Part shown: positions 1 to 13,310 of the stretch, piece by piece
Layout of the letters: every line of letters begins with the position of its first letter
Position numbering within the stretch: position 1 is the first letter of the stretch
From: Mercurialis annua
Lineage: Eukaryota; Streptophyta; Magnoliopsida; Malpighiales; Euphorbiaceae
Direction: 5' to 3'
Length of the DNA: 64,000 bases
Assembly: GCF_937616625.2 (NCBI RefSeq)
Contig: NC_065572.1
Location: forward strand, 40,017,653-40,081,652
Notes under the pieces: model-generated
Told to the model about the DNA's origin: nothing
Seen by the model: only the letters and a program-made list of their open reading frames with translations
Database searches by the model: none
Program-made: the position numbers and the translations under genes

Positions 1-2004
1 AAAGGTAAAACGTTAGGATTTGTTTTGTAATGTTTTAAACGTTTGGATAGGTTTCGTAACATTTTAATCGTTTGGCTTAAATAGATAAAAAGATGAAACG
101 TTTGGTTTGTTTCGTAACGTTTTAAAAGTGTGGATTTGTTTCGTAATGTTTTGAACATTGGGCTTAAATAACTAAAAAGGTGAAACATTTGGCTTTCTTT
201 TGTAACGTTTGTAAACGTTTAGATTTGTTTCGTAACGTTTTAAACGTTTGGATTTGTTTCACAATTTTAGCGATTTAATCCAAACATTTGGATTTTTTCG
301 TAACGTTTTAAACGTTTTGATTTATTTTGTAATGTTTGTAAAGGTTAGGCTTAAATCGCTAAAAAGGTGAAACATTTGGATTTGTTTCGTAACGTTTTAA
401 ACGTTTCGATTGGTTTCGTAGCATTTTAAATGTTTGGCTTCAATCGCTAAAAAGGTGAAACGTTTGGATTTGTTTCGAAATGTTTGTAAGAATTTGACTT
501 AAATCGCTAAAAAGGTGAAACATTTGGTTTTGTTTCGTAATGTTTGTAATGTTTGGCTTAAATTGCTAAGAAGGTGAAACACTTGGATTTATTTCGTAAC
601 GTTTGTAAATGCTTGGATTTGTTCCGGAAACGTTTGCTTTTATTTCGTAACATTTGTAAACGTTTGGCTTAAATTGCTAAAAAGGTGAAACGCTTGAATT
701 TATTTCGTAAACATTGGCTTATATTTCTAAAAAGGTGAAACGTTTTAAACATTTTTAGCGATTTAAGCCAAATCATAACGTTTAAAACGTTATGAAACAA
801 ATCCAAACGTTTCACATTTTTAGCGATTTAAGCCAAATGTTTACAAACGTTACGAAACAAATCCAAACATTTCACATTTTTAGGGATATAAGCCAGAAGT
901 TTAAAACGTTACGAAATAAATCTAAACGTTTTGCCTTTTTAGCGATTTAAGACAAACGTGTACAAAGTTACGAAACAAATCCAAAAGTTTCACCTTTTTA
1001 AAGATTTAAGACAAAGATTTAAAACTTTACGAAACCAATCAATACGTTTAAAATTTAATGAAACAAATCCAAATGTTTAAAACGAATCCATATGTTTAAA
1101 ACGATCTGAAACAAATCCAAATGTTTCCCCTTTTTAGCAATTTAAGAAAAACGTTTACAAACGTTGCGAAACAAATCCGTAAGTTTCACATTTTTAGCGA
1201 TATAAGCCAAACATTTACGAATGTTACGAAACACATCCATACGTTTCACCTTTTTAGCGATATAAGCCAAACGTTTACAACCCATACAAAACAAATCAAA
1301 CGTTTCACCTTTTTAGCGATTTAAGCCAAATGTTTACAATCATTACAAAACAAATCCAAACGTTTCACCTTTTTAGCGATTTAAGCCAAACATTTAAAAT
1401 GTTATGAAACCAATCCAAACGTTTCACCTTTTTAGTGATTTAAGACAAACGTTACAAAACGAAACCAAACGTTTCACCTTTTTAGCGATTTAAGCCAAAC
1501 ATTTGGATTTGTTCAGTAATGTTTTAAACGATTGGCTTATATCGCTAAAAAGGTGAAAACGTTTGGCTTAAATTGCTAAAAAGGTAAATCGTTTGGTTTT
1601 GTTTCGTAACGTTTGTTAATGTTTGACTTAAATTGCTAAAAATGTGTAACGATTGGATTGGTTTTGTAACGTTTGGCTTAAATCGCTAAAAATGTGAAAC
1701 GTTTGGATTTTTTTCATAATATTTTTAACGTTTGGATTGGTTTTGTAACGTTTTAAACTTTTGGCTTAAATTGCTAAAAATGTGAAACGTTTGGATTTGT
1801 TTCGTACCATAAATGGCTTAAATCGCTAAAAAGGTGAAACGTTTGGATTTGTTTCGTAACGTTTGTAAACATTTGGCTTAAATCGCTAAAAAGGTGAAAC
1901 ATTTGGATTTGTTTTGTATCTTTTGTAAACGTTTGGCTTAAATCGCTAAAAATGTGAAACGTTCGGATTTGCTTTGTAATGTTTGTTAACGTTTGGCTTA
2001 AATC
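1..2004. repeat. 3696-bp higher-order duplication, copy 1
   Basis: Positions 1-2004 reappear at 3697-5700 at a constant offset of 3696 bp. By eye the copies are nearly identical; I noticed one substitution, C at 1884 versus T at 5580. The strand switch near 745 and the return near 1505 are copied too. The window starts inside this unit, so its true left end is unknown. Identity ends abruptly at 2005/5701. Confidence 0.93.
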
Positions 2005-3696
2005 GCTAAAAAGGAGAAACGTTTGGTTTTTCTTCGTTACTTTTTATACATTTGGCTTAAATTGCAAAAAAGGTGAAACGTTTGGATTTGTTTCGTAACG
2101 TTTGTAAACGTTTAGATATGTTTCGTAACGTTTGTAAACGTTTCGCTTAAATCGCTAAAAAGGTGAAATGTTTGGATTTGTTTCGTAACATTTTAAACGT
2201 TTAGATTGGTTTCGTAACGTTTTAAACGTTTGGCTTAAATCACTAAAAAGGGGAAACGTTTGGATTTGTTCCGTAACATTTGTAAACGTTTGGCTTAAAT
2301 CGCTAAAATGGTGAAACGTTTGGATTGATTTCGTAATGTTTTAAATGTTTGAATTGGTTATGTAACGATTTAAATGTTTGGCTTAAATTTCTAAAAAGGT
2401 GAAACGTTTAGATTTGTTTCTTAATGTTTTAAACATTTGGATTCGTTTCGTAACGTTTTAAACATTTGGCTTAAATTGCTAAAAAGGTGAAACGTTTGGT
2501 TTTATTTCGTAATGTTTATTAACGTTAGGCTTCAATCGCTAAAAAGGTGCAACGTTTGGTTTTGTTTCGTAACGTTTTAAACTTTTAGCTTCAATCTCCA
2601 AAAAGGAGAAACGCTTAGATTTGTTTCGTAATGTTTTAAACCTTTGGATTGGTTTCGTAACATTTTAAACGTTTGGCTTAAATCGCTAAAAAGGTGAAAT
2701 GTTTGGATTTGTTTCGTAAAGTTTTCAACGTTTTGATTGGTTTTGAAACGTCTTAAACTTTTGGCTTAAATAACTAAAGAGGTGAAACCAAACGTTTGGA
2801 TTTGTTTCGTAACGTTTTAAACATTTGGATTTGTTTCGTAACATTTTAAATGTTTGTATTTGTTTCGTAACGTTTTAAACGTTTGGATTTGCTTCGTAAC
2901 GTTTTAAATATTTTGATTGGTTTTGTTACGTTTTAAATGGTTGGTTTAAATCGCAAAAGAGGTGAAACATTTGGATTTGTTTCGTAACGTTTGTAAATGT
3001 TTGGCTTAAATCGCTAAAAAGGTGAAAAATTTAGATTTGTTTCGCAACGTTTTATACGTTTGGATTGGTTTCGTAATGTTTTAAACATGCGGCTTAAATA
3101 GCTAAAAAAGGGGCAACGTTTGGTTTTGTTTCGTAGCGTTTGTAAACGTTTGGCTTAATCGATAAAAAGGTGTACGAAACAAATACAAACGTTTAAAAAT
3201 GTCTGGCTTAAATCTCTAAAAATGGGAAATGTTTGGATGTGTTTCGTAACATTTTAAACGTTTGGCTTAAATCGCTTAAAAGGTGAAACATTTGGCTTAA
3301 ATCGCTAAAAAGTTGAAACGTTTGGTTTTGTTTTGTAACGTTTGCAAACATTTGGATTAAATTTCTCAAAAGGTGAAATGTTTGGATTTGTTTCGTAACG
3401 TTTGTAAACGTTTGACATAAATCGATAAAAAGATGAAATGTTTGGATTTGTATTGTAACGTTCGTAAATATTTGACTTAAATCACAAAAAAGGTGAAACG
3501 TTTTGATTGGTTCGTAACGTTTTAAACGTTTGGCTTAAATCGCTAAAAAGGGGAAATGTTTGGATTTATTTTGTAACGTTTGTATATGTTTGGCTTAAAT
3601 CGCTAAAAAGGTGAAACGTTTGGATTTGTTTCGTAACGTTTGTAAACGTTTGGCTTAAATCGCTAAAAATATGAAACGTTTGGATTAAATAGCTAA

Positions 3697-5700
3697 AAAG
3701 GTAAAACGTTAGGATTTGTTTTGTAATGTTTTAAACGTTTGGATAGGTTTCGTAACATTTTAATCGTTTGGCTTAAATAGATAAAAAGATGAAACGTTTG
3801 GTTTGTTTCGTAACGTTTTAAAAGTGTGGATTTGTTTCGTAATGTTTTGAACATTGGGCTTAAATAACTAAAAAGGTGAAACATTTGGCTTTCTTTTGTA
3901 ACGTTTGTAAACGTTTAGATTTGTTTCGTAACGTTTTAAACGTTTGGATTTGTTTCACAATTTTAGCGATTTAATCCAAACATTTGGATTTTTTCGTAAC
4001 GTTTTAAACGTTTTGATTTATTTTGTAATGTTTGTAAAGGTTAGGCTTAAATCGCTAAAAAGGTGAAACATTTGGATTTGTTTCGTAACGTTTTAAACGT
4101 TTCGATTGGTTTCGTAGCATTTTAAATGTTTGGCTTCAATCGCTAAAAAGGTGAAACGTTTGGATTTGTTTCGAAATGTTTGTAAGAATTTGACTTAAAT
4201 CGCTAAAAAGGTGAAACATTTGGTTTTGTTTCGTAATGTTTGTAATGTTTGGCTTAAATTGCTAAGAAGGTGAAACACTTGGATTTATTTCGTAACGTTT
4301 GTAAATGCTTGGATTTGTTCCGGAAACGTTTGCTTTTATTTCGTAACATTTGTAAACGTTTGGCTTAAATTGCTAAAAAGGTGAAACGCTTGAATTTATT
4401 TCGTAAACATTGGCTTATATTTCTAAAAAGGTGAAACGTTTTAAACATTTTTAGCGATTTAAGCCAAATCATAACGTTTAAAACGTTATGAAACAAATCC
4501 AAACGTTTCACATTTTTAGCGATTTAAGCCAAATGTTTACAAACGTTACGAAACAAATCCAAACATTTCACATTTTTAGGGATATAAGCCAGAAGTTTAA
4601 AACGTTACGAAATAAATCTAAACGTTTTGCCTTTTTAGCGATTTAAGACAAACGTGTACAAAGTTACGAAACAAATCCAAAAGTTTCACCTTTTTAAAGA
4701 TTTAAGACAAAGATTTAAAACTTTACGAAACCAATCAATACGTTTAAAATTTAATGAAACAAATCCAAATGTTTAAAACGAATCCATATGTTTAAAACGA
4801 TCTGAAACAAATCCAAATGTTTCCCCTTTTTAGCAATTTAAGAAAAACGTTTACAAACGTTGCGAAACAAATCCGTAAGTTTCACATTTTTAGCGATATA
4901 AGCCAAACATTTACGAATGTTACGAAACACATCCATACGTTTCACCTTTTTAGCGATATAAGCCAAACGTTTACAACCCATACAAAACAAATCAAACGTT
5001 TCACCTTTTTAGCGATTTAAGCCAAATGTTTACAATCATTACAAAACAAATCCAAACGTTTCACCTTTTTAGCGATTTAAGCCAAACATTTAAAATGTTA
5101 TGAAACCAATCCAAACGTTTCACCTTTTTAGTGATTTAAGACAAACGTTACAAAACGAAACCAAACGTTTCACCTTTTTAGCGATTTAAGCCAAACATTT
5201 GGATTTGTTCAGTAATGTTTTAAACGATTGGCTTATATCGCTAAAAAGGTGAAAACGTTTGGCTTAAATTGCTAAAAAGGTAAATCGTTTGGTTTTGTTT
5301 CGTAACGTTTGTTAATGTTTGACTTAAATTGCTAAAAATGTGTAACGATTGGATTGGTTTTGTAACGTTTGGCTTAAATCGCTAAAAATGTGAAACGTTT
5401 GGATTTTTTTCATAATATTTTTAACGTTTGGATTGGTTTTGTAACGTTTTAAACTTTTGGCTTAAATTGCTAAAAATGTGAAACGTTTGGATTTGTTTCG
5501 TACCATAAATGGCTTAAATCGCTAAAAAGGTGAAACGTTTGGATTTGTTTCGTAACGTTTGTAAACATTTGGCTTAAATTGCTAAAAAGGTGAAACATTT
5601 GGATTTGTTTTGTATCTTTTGTAAACGTTTGGCTTAAATCGCTAAAAATGTGAAACGTTCGGATTTGCTTTGTAATGTTTGTTAACGTTTGGCTTAAATC
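3697..5700. repeat. 3696-bp higher-order duplication, copy 2
   Basis: Second copy of 1-2004. Its right edge (5700) coincides with the left edge of the next, independent 1592-bp tandem duplication. One exchange may therefore have ended where the other began. Confidence 0.93.
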
Positions 5701-7290
5701 TCTAAAAAGGGGAAGCGTTTGGATTTGTTACGTAACGTTTGTAAATGTTCGGCTTAAATCGCTAAAAAGGTGAAACTTTTGGTTTTATTTCGAAATGGTG
5801 TAAACATTTGGACGTTTGGATTGCTTTCGTAACGTTATGAACCTTTGGCTTATATCGCTAAAAAGGTGAAACATTTGGATTTGTTTCGCAACGTTTGTAA
5901 ATGTTTGGCTTAATTCGCAAAAAAGGTGAAATATTTGACTTAAATCGCTAAAAAGGTGAAACGTTTTGTTTTGTTTCGTTACGTTCTAAATGTTTGGATT
6001 GGTTTCGTAACGTTTGTAAACGTTTGGCTTAAATTTCTAAAAAGGTGAAACGTCCTCTTTAGCAATTTAAGCCAAACGTTTGGATTCGTTTCGTAACGTT
6101 TGTAAACGTTTGGCTAAAATTGCTAGAAGGGTGAATCATTTGGATTTGTTTCGTACGTTTAAAACGTTACGAAACAAATTTAAATGTTTCCCCTTTTTAG
6201 CTATTGAAGCCAAACGTTTACAAACATTACGAAAGTAATCCAAACGTTTCACCTTTTTAGCGATTTAAGCCAAACTTTACGAAACAAAACAAAACGTTTC
6301 ACCTTTTTAGCGATTTAAGCTAAATGTTTACAAATGTTACGAAACAAATCCAAACGTTTCACCTTTTTAGCGATATAACCAAAACGTTTAAAATGTTACG
6401 AAACAATTCCAAACGTCCAAATGTTTACAAACGTTACAAAACAAAACCACACGTTTCACCTTTTTAGCGATTTAAGTCAAACGTTTACAAATATTACGAA
6501 ACAAATCCAAATGTTTCCCATTTTTAGCGATCCAAGCCAAACATTTAAAACGTTACAAAACCAATCCAAACGTTTAAAACGTTACGAAATAAATCCAAAC
6601 GTTTCATGTTTCACCTTTTTAGCGATTTAAGCCAAACGTTTACAAACGTTATGAAACCAATCCGAACGTTTCACATTTTTAGTGATTTAAGCCAAACGTT
6701 TATAACTGTTACGAAACAAATTCAAAGGTTTCACCTTTTTAGCAATTAAAGCCACACATTTACAAATGTTACGAAAAAAATCCAAAAGGTTCACCTTTTT
6801 AGCGATTTAAGCCAAACGTTTAAAACGTTATGGAACAAAACCAAACATTTCACCTTTTTAGCGATTAAAGCCAAATGTTTACAAACGTTATGAAACAAAT
6901 CCAAATGTTTCACCTTTTTAGCGATTTAAGCGAAACGTTTAAAACGTTACAAAACAAAACCAAACGTTTCACCTTTTTAGCTATTTAAGCCAAACGTTTT
7001 GAAACAAAACCAAACGTTTCACTCTTTTAGCAATTTAAGCACAAATTTTACTAACGTTGCAAAACCAATCCAAACGTTTAAAATGTTACGAAACAAATTC
7101 AAATGTTTCACCTTTTTAACGATTTAAGCCAAGCATTTACAAACATTACGAAACAAACATTTGGCTTAAATCAATAAAAATGTGAAACGTTTGGAATTTT
7201 TTCGTAAAGTTTGTAAACATTTTGTTTAAATTGCTAAAAAGGTGAAATGTTTGGATTTGTTTCTTAACGTTTGTAAACGTTTGGCTTAAA
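5699..7290. repeat. 1592-bp tandem duplication, copy 1
   Basis: The segment starting TCTCTAAAAAGGGGAAGCG at 5699 restarts at 7291, and the two copies are directly adjacent. Each holds about 450 bp in forward orientation, a short mixed stretch near 6055-6155, and about 1 kb in reverse orientation. Only scattered substitutions separate them. Confidence 0.92.
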
Positions 7291-8882
7291 TCTCTAAAAA
7301 GGGGAAGCGTTTGGATTTGTTACGTATCGTTTGTAAATGTTCGGCTTAAATCGCTAAAAAGGTGAAACTTTTGGTTTTATTTCGAAATGGTGTAAACATT
7401 TGGACGTTTGGATTGCTTTCGTAACGTTATGAACCTTTGGCTTATATCGCTAAAAAGGTGAAACATTTGGATTTGTTTCGCAACGTTTGTAAATGTTTGG
7501 CTTAATTCGCAAAAAAGGTGAAATATTTGACTTAAATCGCTAAAAAGGTGAAACGTTTTGTTTTGTTTCGTTACGTTCTAAATGTTTGGATTGGTTTCGT
7601 ATCGTTTGTAAACGTTTGGCATAAATTTCTAAAAAGGTGAAACGTCCTCTTTAGCAATTTAAGCCAAACGTTTGGATTCGTTTCGTAACGTTTGTAAACG
7701 TTTGGCTAAAATTGCTAGAAGGGTGAATCATTTGGATTTGTTTCATACGTTTAAAACGTTACGAAACAAATTTAAATGTTTCCCCTTTTTAGCTATTGAA
7801 GCCAAACGTTTACAAACATTACGAAAGTAATCCAAACGTTTCACCTTTTTAGCGATTTAAGCCAAACTTTACAAAACAAAACAAAACGTTTCACCTTTTT
7901 AGCGATTTAAGCTAAATGTTTACAAATGTTACGAAACAAATCCAAACGTTTCACCTTTTTAGCGATATAACCAAAACGTTTAAAATGTTACGAAACAATT
8001 CCAAACGTCCAAATGTTTACAAACGTTACAAAACAAAACCACACGTTTCACCTTTTTAGCGATTTAAGTCAAACGTTTACAAATGTTACGAAACAAATCC
8101 AAATGTTTCCCATTTTTAGCGATCCAAGCCAAACATTTAAAACGTTACAAAACCAATCCAAACGTTTAAAACGTTACGAAATAAATCCAAACGTTTCATG
8201 TTTCACCTTTTTAGCGATTTAAGCCAAACGTTTACAAACGTTATGAAACCAATTCGAACGTTTCACATTTTTAGTGATTTAAGCCAAACGTTTATAACTG
8301 TTACGAAACAAATTCAAAGGTTTCACCTTTTTAGCAATTTAAGCCACACATTTACAAATGTTACGAAAAAAATCCAAAAGGTTCACCTTTTTAGCGATTT
8401 AAGCCAAACGTTTAAAACGTTATGGAACAAAACCAAACATTTCACCTTTTTAGCGATTTAAGCCAAATGTTTACAAACGTTATGAAACAAATCCAAATGT
8501 TTCACCTTTTTAGCGATTTAAGCGAAACGTTTAAAACGTTACAAAACAAAACCAAACGTTTCACCTTTTTAGCTATTTAAGCCAAACGTTTTGAAACAAA
8601 ACCAAACGTTTCACTCTTTTAGCAATTTAAGCACAAATTTTACTAACGTTGCAAAACCAATCCAAACGTTTAAAATGTTACGAAACAAATTCAAATGTTT
8701 CACCTTTTTAACGATTTAAGCCAAGCATTTACAAACATTACGAAACAAACATTTGGCTTAAATCAATAAAAATGTGAAACGTTTGGATTTTTTTCGTAAA
8801 GTTTGTAAACATTTTGTTTAAATTGCTAAAAAGGTGAAATGTTTGGATTTGTTTCTTAACGTTTGTAAACGTTTGGCTTAAA
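7291..8882. repeat. 1592-bp tandem duplication, copy 2
   Basis: Direct copy of 5699-7290, ending where the sequence changes from the shared GGCTTAA to ordinary satellite. From 8883 to 12582 the satellite continues mostly forward, with short inverted patches (about 9315-9840 and 11130-11225) and no long internal duplication that I could see. Confidence 0.9.
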
Positions 8883-11800
8883 TCGCTAAAAATATAAAAC
8901 GTTTCAATTTATTTCGTAACGTTCTTAACGTTTTAAACGTTTGGATTGGTTTCGTAACGTTTGTAAACGTTTATCTTAGATCGCTAAAAAGATTAAACGT
9001 TTGGATTGGTTTCGTAACATTTACAAACGTTTGTCTTAAATTGCTAAAGAGGGGAAACATTTTGATTTGTTTTGTAACGTTTGTAAATGTTTGGCTTCAA
9101 TCATTGAAAAGGGAAAACGTTTGGATTTGTTTCGTAACGTTTTAAACGTTTTGATTTGTTTCCTAACGTTTTAAATGTTTGGCTTAAATCGCTAAAAAGG
9201 TGAAACGTTAGGATTTCTTTCGTGACGTTTTTAACGTTTCAATTTAATTCGTAACATTTGTAAACGTTTGGATTAAATTGCTAAAAAGTGTAAATGTTTG
9301 GTTTTATTTCGTAAACAAACGTTACGAAATAATCAAAACGTTTAACCTTTTTAGCGTTTCATCTTTTTAGCTATTTAAGCTAATCTTTTAAAACTTTACG
9401 AAACCAATCCAAACGTTTAAAACGTTATGAAACAAATCCAAACGTTTAATATTTTTAGCGATTGAAGCGAAACTTACAAACGTTACAAAACAAATCCAAA
9501 CATTTAAAACATTACAAAACAATTTAAACGTTTCCCCTTTTTATAAATTTAAGCCAAACATTTAAAACTTTATGAAACCAATCCAAACATTTCAAACAAA
9601 TCCAAACGTTTCACCTTTTTAGCGAATTAAGCCAAATGATTACAAACGTTACGAAATAAATCCAAACGTTTCACCTTTTTAGCAATTTTAGCCAAATGTT
9701 TACAAATATTACAAAACAAACGTTTCCCCTTTCTAGCAATTTAAGCCAAACATTTACAAACATTACGAAACAAATCCAAACATTTCACAATTTTATAGAT
9801 TTAAGCCAAACGTTTACAAATGTTACGAAACAAATCCAGACTTTTTTTTCGTAACTTTTTAAACGTATGGTTTCAATCACTAAAAAAGTTAAATGTTTGG
9901 ATTTGTTTTGTAACATTTGTAAACTTTTGGCTTTAATTGCTAAAAAGGTGAAACGTTTGGTTTTTATTCGTACCGGTTTGATTGGTTTCGTTACGTTTTA
10001 AACGTTTCAATTGGTTTAGATTTATTTAATTAATAAAAAGGTGAAACATTTAGATTTATTTCGTAACGTTTTAAACGTTTGGATTGGTTTCGTAATGTTT
10101 TAAATTTTTGGCTTAAATCGCTTAAAATGTGAAACATTTGGATTTGTTTCGTAACATTTGGTTGAAATTGCTAAAAAGAGGAAACATTTGGATTAGTTTT
10201 GTAACGTTTGTAAATGTTTGGCTTAAACTGCTAAAAAGCTGAAACGTTTGGATTTATTTCGTAACGTTTGTAATCGTTTGGCTTAATTCACTAAAAAGGT
10301 GAAACGTTTGGATTTATTTCGTAATGTTTGTAATCGTTTGGCTTAATTCGCTAAAAAGGTGAAACGTTTGGATTTGTTTTGTAACGTTTCGGCTGGTTTT
10401 ATAACGTTTTAAATGTTTCGCTTAAATTGATAAAAAGGGGAAACGTTTGGATTGTTTCGTAACGTGTTAAATGTTTGGTTTTGTTTCATAACGTTTGTAA
10501 ACGTTTGGTTTAAATTGCTAAAAAGGGTAAACGTTTGGATTTGTTTCATAACGTTTTAAACGTTTGGCCTAAATCGCTCAAAATGTGAAACGTTTGGATT
10601 TGTTTCGTAACGTTTGTAAACATTTTGCTTAAATCGCTAAAAAGGTGAAACATTTGGATTTGTTTCGTAACGTTTGTAAATATTAGGATTTGTTTCATAA
10701 CGTTTTAAACGTTTGAATTTGTTTCGTTACGTTTTAAACGTTTGGATTTGTTTCGTAACGCTTTAAATTTTTGGATTTGTTTCATCACGTTTTAAACGTT
10801 TGGATTTGTTTCGTAACGCTTTAAACGTTTGGATAAAAATGATAAATGTTTAAAACAAATCGAAACGTTTCACCTTTTTAGCGATTGTAAACGCTTGGCT
10901 TAAATTACTAGAAAGGGGCAACGTTTGGATTTGTTTCGTAACGTTTGTAAACGTTTGGCTCAAATCGCTGAAAATGTGAAACGTTTAGATTTGTTTCGTA
11001 ACGTTTGTTAACATTTGGCTTAAATCGCTAAAAAGGTGAAACGTTAGGATTTGTTTCATAACATTTTAATCGTTTGGATTGGTTTCGTAAAGTTTTAAAC
11101 GTTTCGCTTAAATCGCTAAAAAGGTGAAACCTGCCAAATGCTTAAAATGTTACGAAACCAATCCAAACGTTTAAAACATTACAAAATAAATCCAAACATT
11201 TCACCTTTTTAGTGATTTAAATGTTTCGTAACGTTTGGTTTAAATTGCTAAAAATGTGAAACGTTTGGATTTGTTTTGTAACGTTTGTAAATGTTTTGCT
11301 TATTCGCTAAAAAGGTGAAACGTTTGTATTTGTTTCGTAATATTTTAAACCTTTGGATTGGTTTTGTAATGTTTTACATGTACGTCTTAAATCACTAAAA
11401 AGGGGAAACGTTTGGATTGGTTTCTTAACGTTTTAAACGTTTGGATTTAATCGCTAATAAGGTGAAACATTTGGTTTTGTTTCGTAACATTTGAAAAAGT
11501 TTAGCTTAAATCGCTAAAAATGTGAAACGTTTGGATTTGTTTCGTAATATTTTAAACGTTTGGATTCGTTTCGTAACGTTTGTAAACGTTTGGATTCAAT
11601 CTCTAAACAGGTGAAACGTTTGGTTTTGTTTCGTAACGTTTGTAAACGTTTGGATTCAATCTCTAAACATGGTGAAATGTTTGGTTTTGTTTCGTAATAT
11701 TTTAAACGTTTGGCTTAAATCGCTAAATAGGTGAAATGTTTGGAGTTGTTTCGTAACGTTTGTAAACATTTGGCTTAAATTGGCAAAGAGGTGAAACGTT

Positions 11801-12582
11801 TGGATTTTTTCTTAAGTTTTGGCTTAAATCGCTAAAAAGGTGAAATTTTTGGATTTGTTTTGTAACGTTTGGCTAAAATCGCTAAAAATGTTAGAAGTTT
11901 GGATTTGTTTCGTAACATTTGTAAACATTTGGCTTAAATCGCTAAAAAAGTGAAACGTTTGGATTTGTTTTGTAGCGTTTGTAAACGTTTATCTTAAATC
12001 GTTGAAAAGGTGAAACATTTGGATTTGTTCCGTAACGTTTTTGGTTTCGTAACGTTTGTAAACGTTTGTCTTAAATCTCTAAAAAGGTGAAATGTTTGGA
12101 TTGGTTTTGTAATGTTTTAAACATTTGACTTAAATTGCTAAAAAGAGAAAATGTTTGGATTTGTTTCGTAAAGTTTGTAAACGTTTGGCTTAAATTTCTA
12201 AAAAGGTGAAACGTTTGGATTGGTTTCGTAACGTTTTATACGTTTGGTTTAAATCACTAAAAAGGTGAAACGCTTGGTTTTGTTTTGTAACGTTTATAAA
12301 CGTTTGGCTTAAATTGATAAAAAGGGGAAACGTTTGGATTTGTTTCATAATGTTTGTAAACATTTGGCTTAAATGGCTAAAAAGGTTAAGCGTTTCGATT
12401 TGTTTCGTAACGCTTTAAATATTTAGATTGGTTTCGTGACGTTTTAAATGTTTGAATTTTTTTCGTAACATTTTAAACGTTTTGGATTTGATTCGTAAAG
12501 TTTTAAACGTTTGGCATAAATCGCTAAAAAGGTGAAACAATTGAATTTGTTTCGTAATGTTTTAAACGTTTGAATTTGTTTC

Positions 12583-12587
12583 GTAAC
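12583..12587. repeat. Target-site duplication GTAAC, left
   Basis: GTAAC directly precedes the LTR start TGATAAC and is repeated right after the other LTR at 19585-19589. The 5-bp length fits LTR-retrotransposon integrase. The duplicated bases are satellite sequence, so the element jumped into an existing array. Confidence 0.95.
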
Positions 12588-12810
12588 TGATAACTTGCGG
12601 AATGGCGGCGACTCCTTCATCCAGTGGTGGCTTCACAATCGTACCTGAAAGGCACAATACAACTGTTAGAAGGGCGCCGGAAGGGGACTCCGGCAAACCG
12701 CTCCGACAGTCAAGTCAATAGGTATTTTAGTGAGAGAAAGAATAAGAAGTGAATAAGAGTTTTTGGTTGAGAGATAAAGAGAATTAACCTATTTACCTAC
12801 TTTTTCTTAG

Positions 12811-12819
12811 CCTTTTATA
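12811..12819 (-). promoter_or_regulatory. TATA box of the 3' LTR
   Basis: CCTTTTATA on the plus strand reads TATAAAAGG on the element strand, downstream of the U3 repeats. The same box is conserved in the other LTR at 19223-19231, which drives the element transcript. Confidence 0.65.
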
Positions 12820-13050
12820 CTATGTCTTTGTTCCTCTTTGTCTGCGCCGACAAGTCTGATTTCATTATCTTTATCTGTGCAGATATTGTTTGGAATGTCA
12901 GGGTACTTTCTGACATATTTGTCTTTGTAATTAGTGAAAGGTTAACTCGGACAAAGCCGAGATGATGTTGCGATGTATGCTGCTCGGTGTATCCGAGATG
13001 GTGTTGCTATGTGTTTTACTCGTCTCACCGAGGTGGTCTTGTGGTGTGTC

Positions 13051-13158
13051 TTACTCGGTTGAGCTGAGATGGTGTTGTGGTGTGTCTTACTCGGTTGAGC
13101 CGAGATGGTGTTGTGGTGTGTCTTACTCGGTTTATGTTCTATTTTTTAGATTGTTCAT
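13051..13158. repeat. 36-bp tandem repeats in LTR U3 (3' LTR)
   Basis: TTACTCGGTTGAGC recurs at 13051, 13087 and 13123, exactly 36 bp apart. Degenerate relatives with CCGAGATGGTG lie just upstream. Tandem repeats in U3 often act as enhancers in LTR elements, but that role is inferred here. Confidence 0.85.
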
Positions 13159-13172
13159 CTGTGTTGTTATCA

Positions 13173-13187
13173 CAAGTCCCTTCCTAG
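13173..13187 (-). other. Polypurine tract of the Tat element
   Basis: On the element strand the bases before the 3' LTR read AGGAAGGGA then CTTG (core at 13177-13185). This purine run just outside the LTR is the expected start of plus-strand DNA synthesis. It is short and slightly offset, so the call is moderate. Confidence 0.55.
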
Positions 13188-13310
13188 TTTGTTCGGATAT
13201 TTATGTCCGAGTTTTGTTTGATTTGGTATTTCTTGCTTGCTCGGTTTTGATCTTGCTCCGTCATCTCTTGGGTGTCTTTTGAATTGCTTTCTTATCTGAT
13301 ACGTTTCGAT

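Larger units (their letters stand above)
1..12582. repeat. 60-bp minisatellite array, block 1
   Basis: Almost the whole stretch is a degenerate tandem repeat. The basic 60-bp unit has a 30-bp half beginning GTTTGGATTTGTTTCGTAAC and a 30-bp half beginning GTTTGGCTTAAATCGCTAAA and ending GGTGAAAC. A 29-bp variant of the first half (GTTTGGATTGG..., ending TTTTAAAC) is often inserted, so local periods of 30, 60 and about 90 bp alternate. Halves meet at AAACGTTT. Orientation changes several times: mainly forward 1-745, reverse 745-1505, forward 1506-3696, then the same pattern again in the duplicated part. Peptides of 60-100 codons read here are artefacts of a period divisible by three. No gene is seen. 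Confidence 0.95.
12588..13172 (-). repeat. 3' LTR of the Tat element
   Basis: 585 bp from TGATAAC to GTTATCA, matching 18999-19584. Because the element is on the minus strand, U3 is the right part and U5 the left. U3 carries 36-bp tandem repeats (starts 13051, 13087, 13123) with weaker copies before them. A reverse-strand TATA box (TATAAAAGG) lies at 12811-12819. Long peptides read through here come from the 36-bp repeat, whose period is divisible by three. Confidence 0.94.

Noticed and set aside
1121..1324. Open frames of 60-115 codons in the satellite with repeated peptides such as QTFTNVTKQIQ
   Set aside because: The 60-bp period is divisible by three, so frames without a stop repeat a 20-residue peptide. 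They occur on both strands, drift with the monomer and have no promoter or family similarity.
12962..13282. A 106-codon open frame over the Tat LTR end
   Set aside because: Made by the 36-bp U3 repeats (12 codons per repeat) and runs across the LTR boundary. Not a gene.
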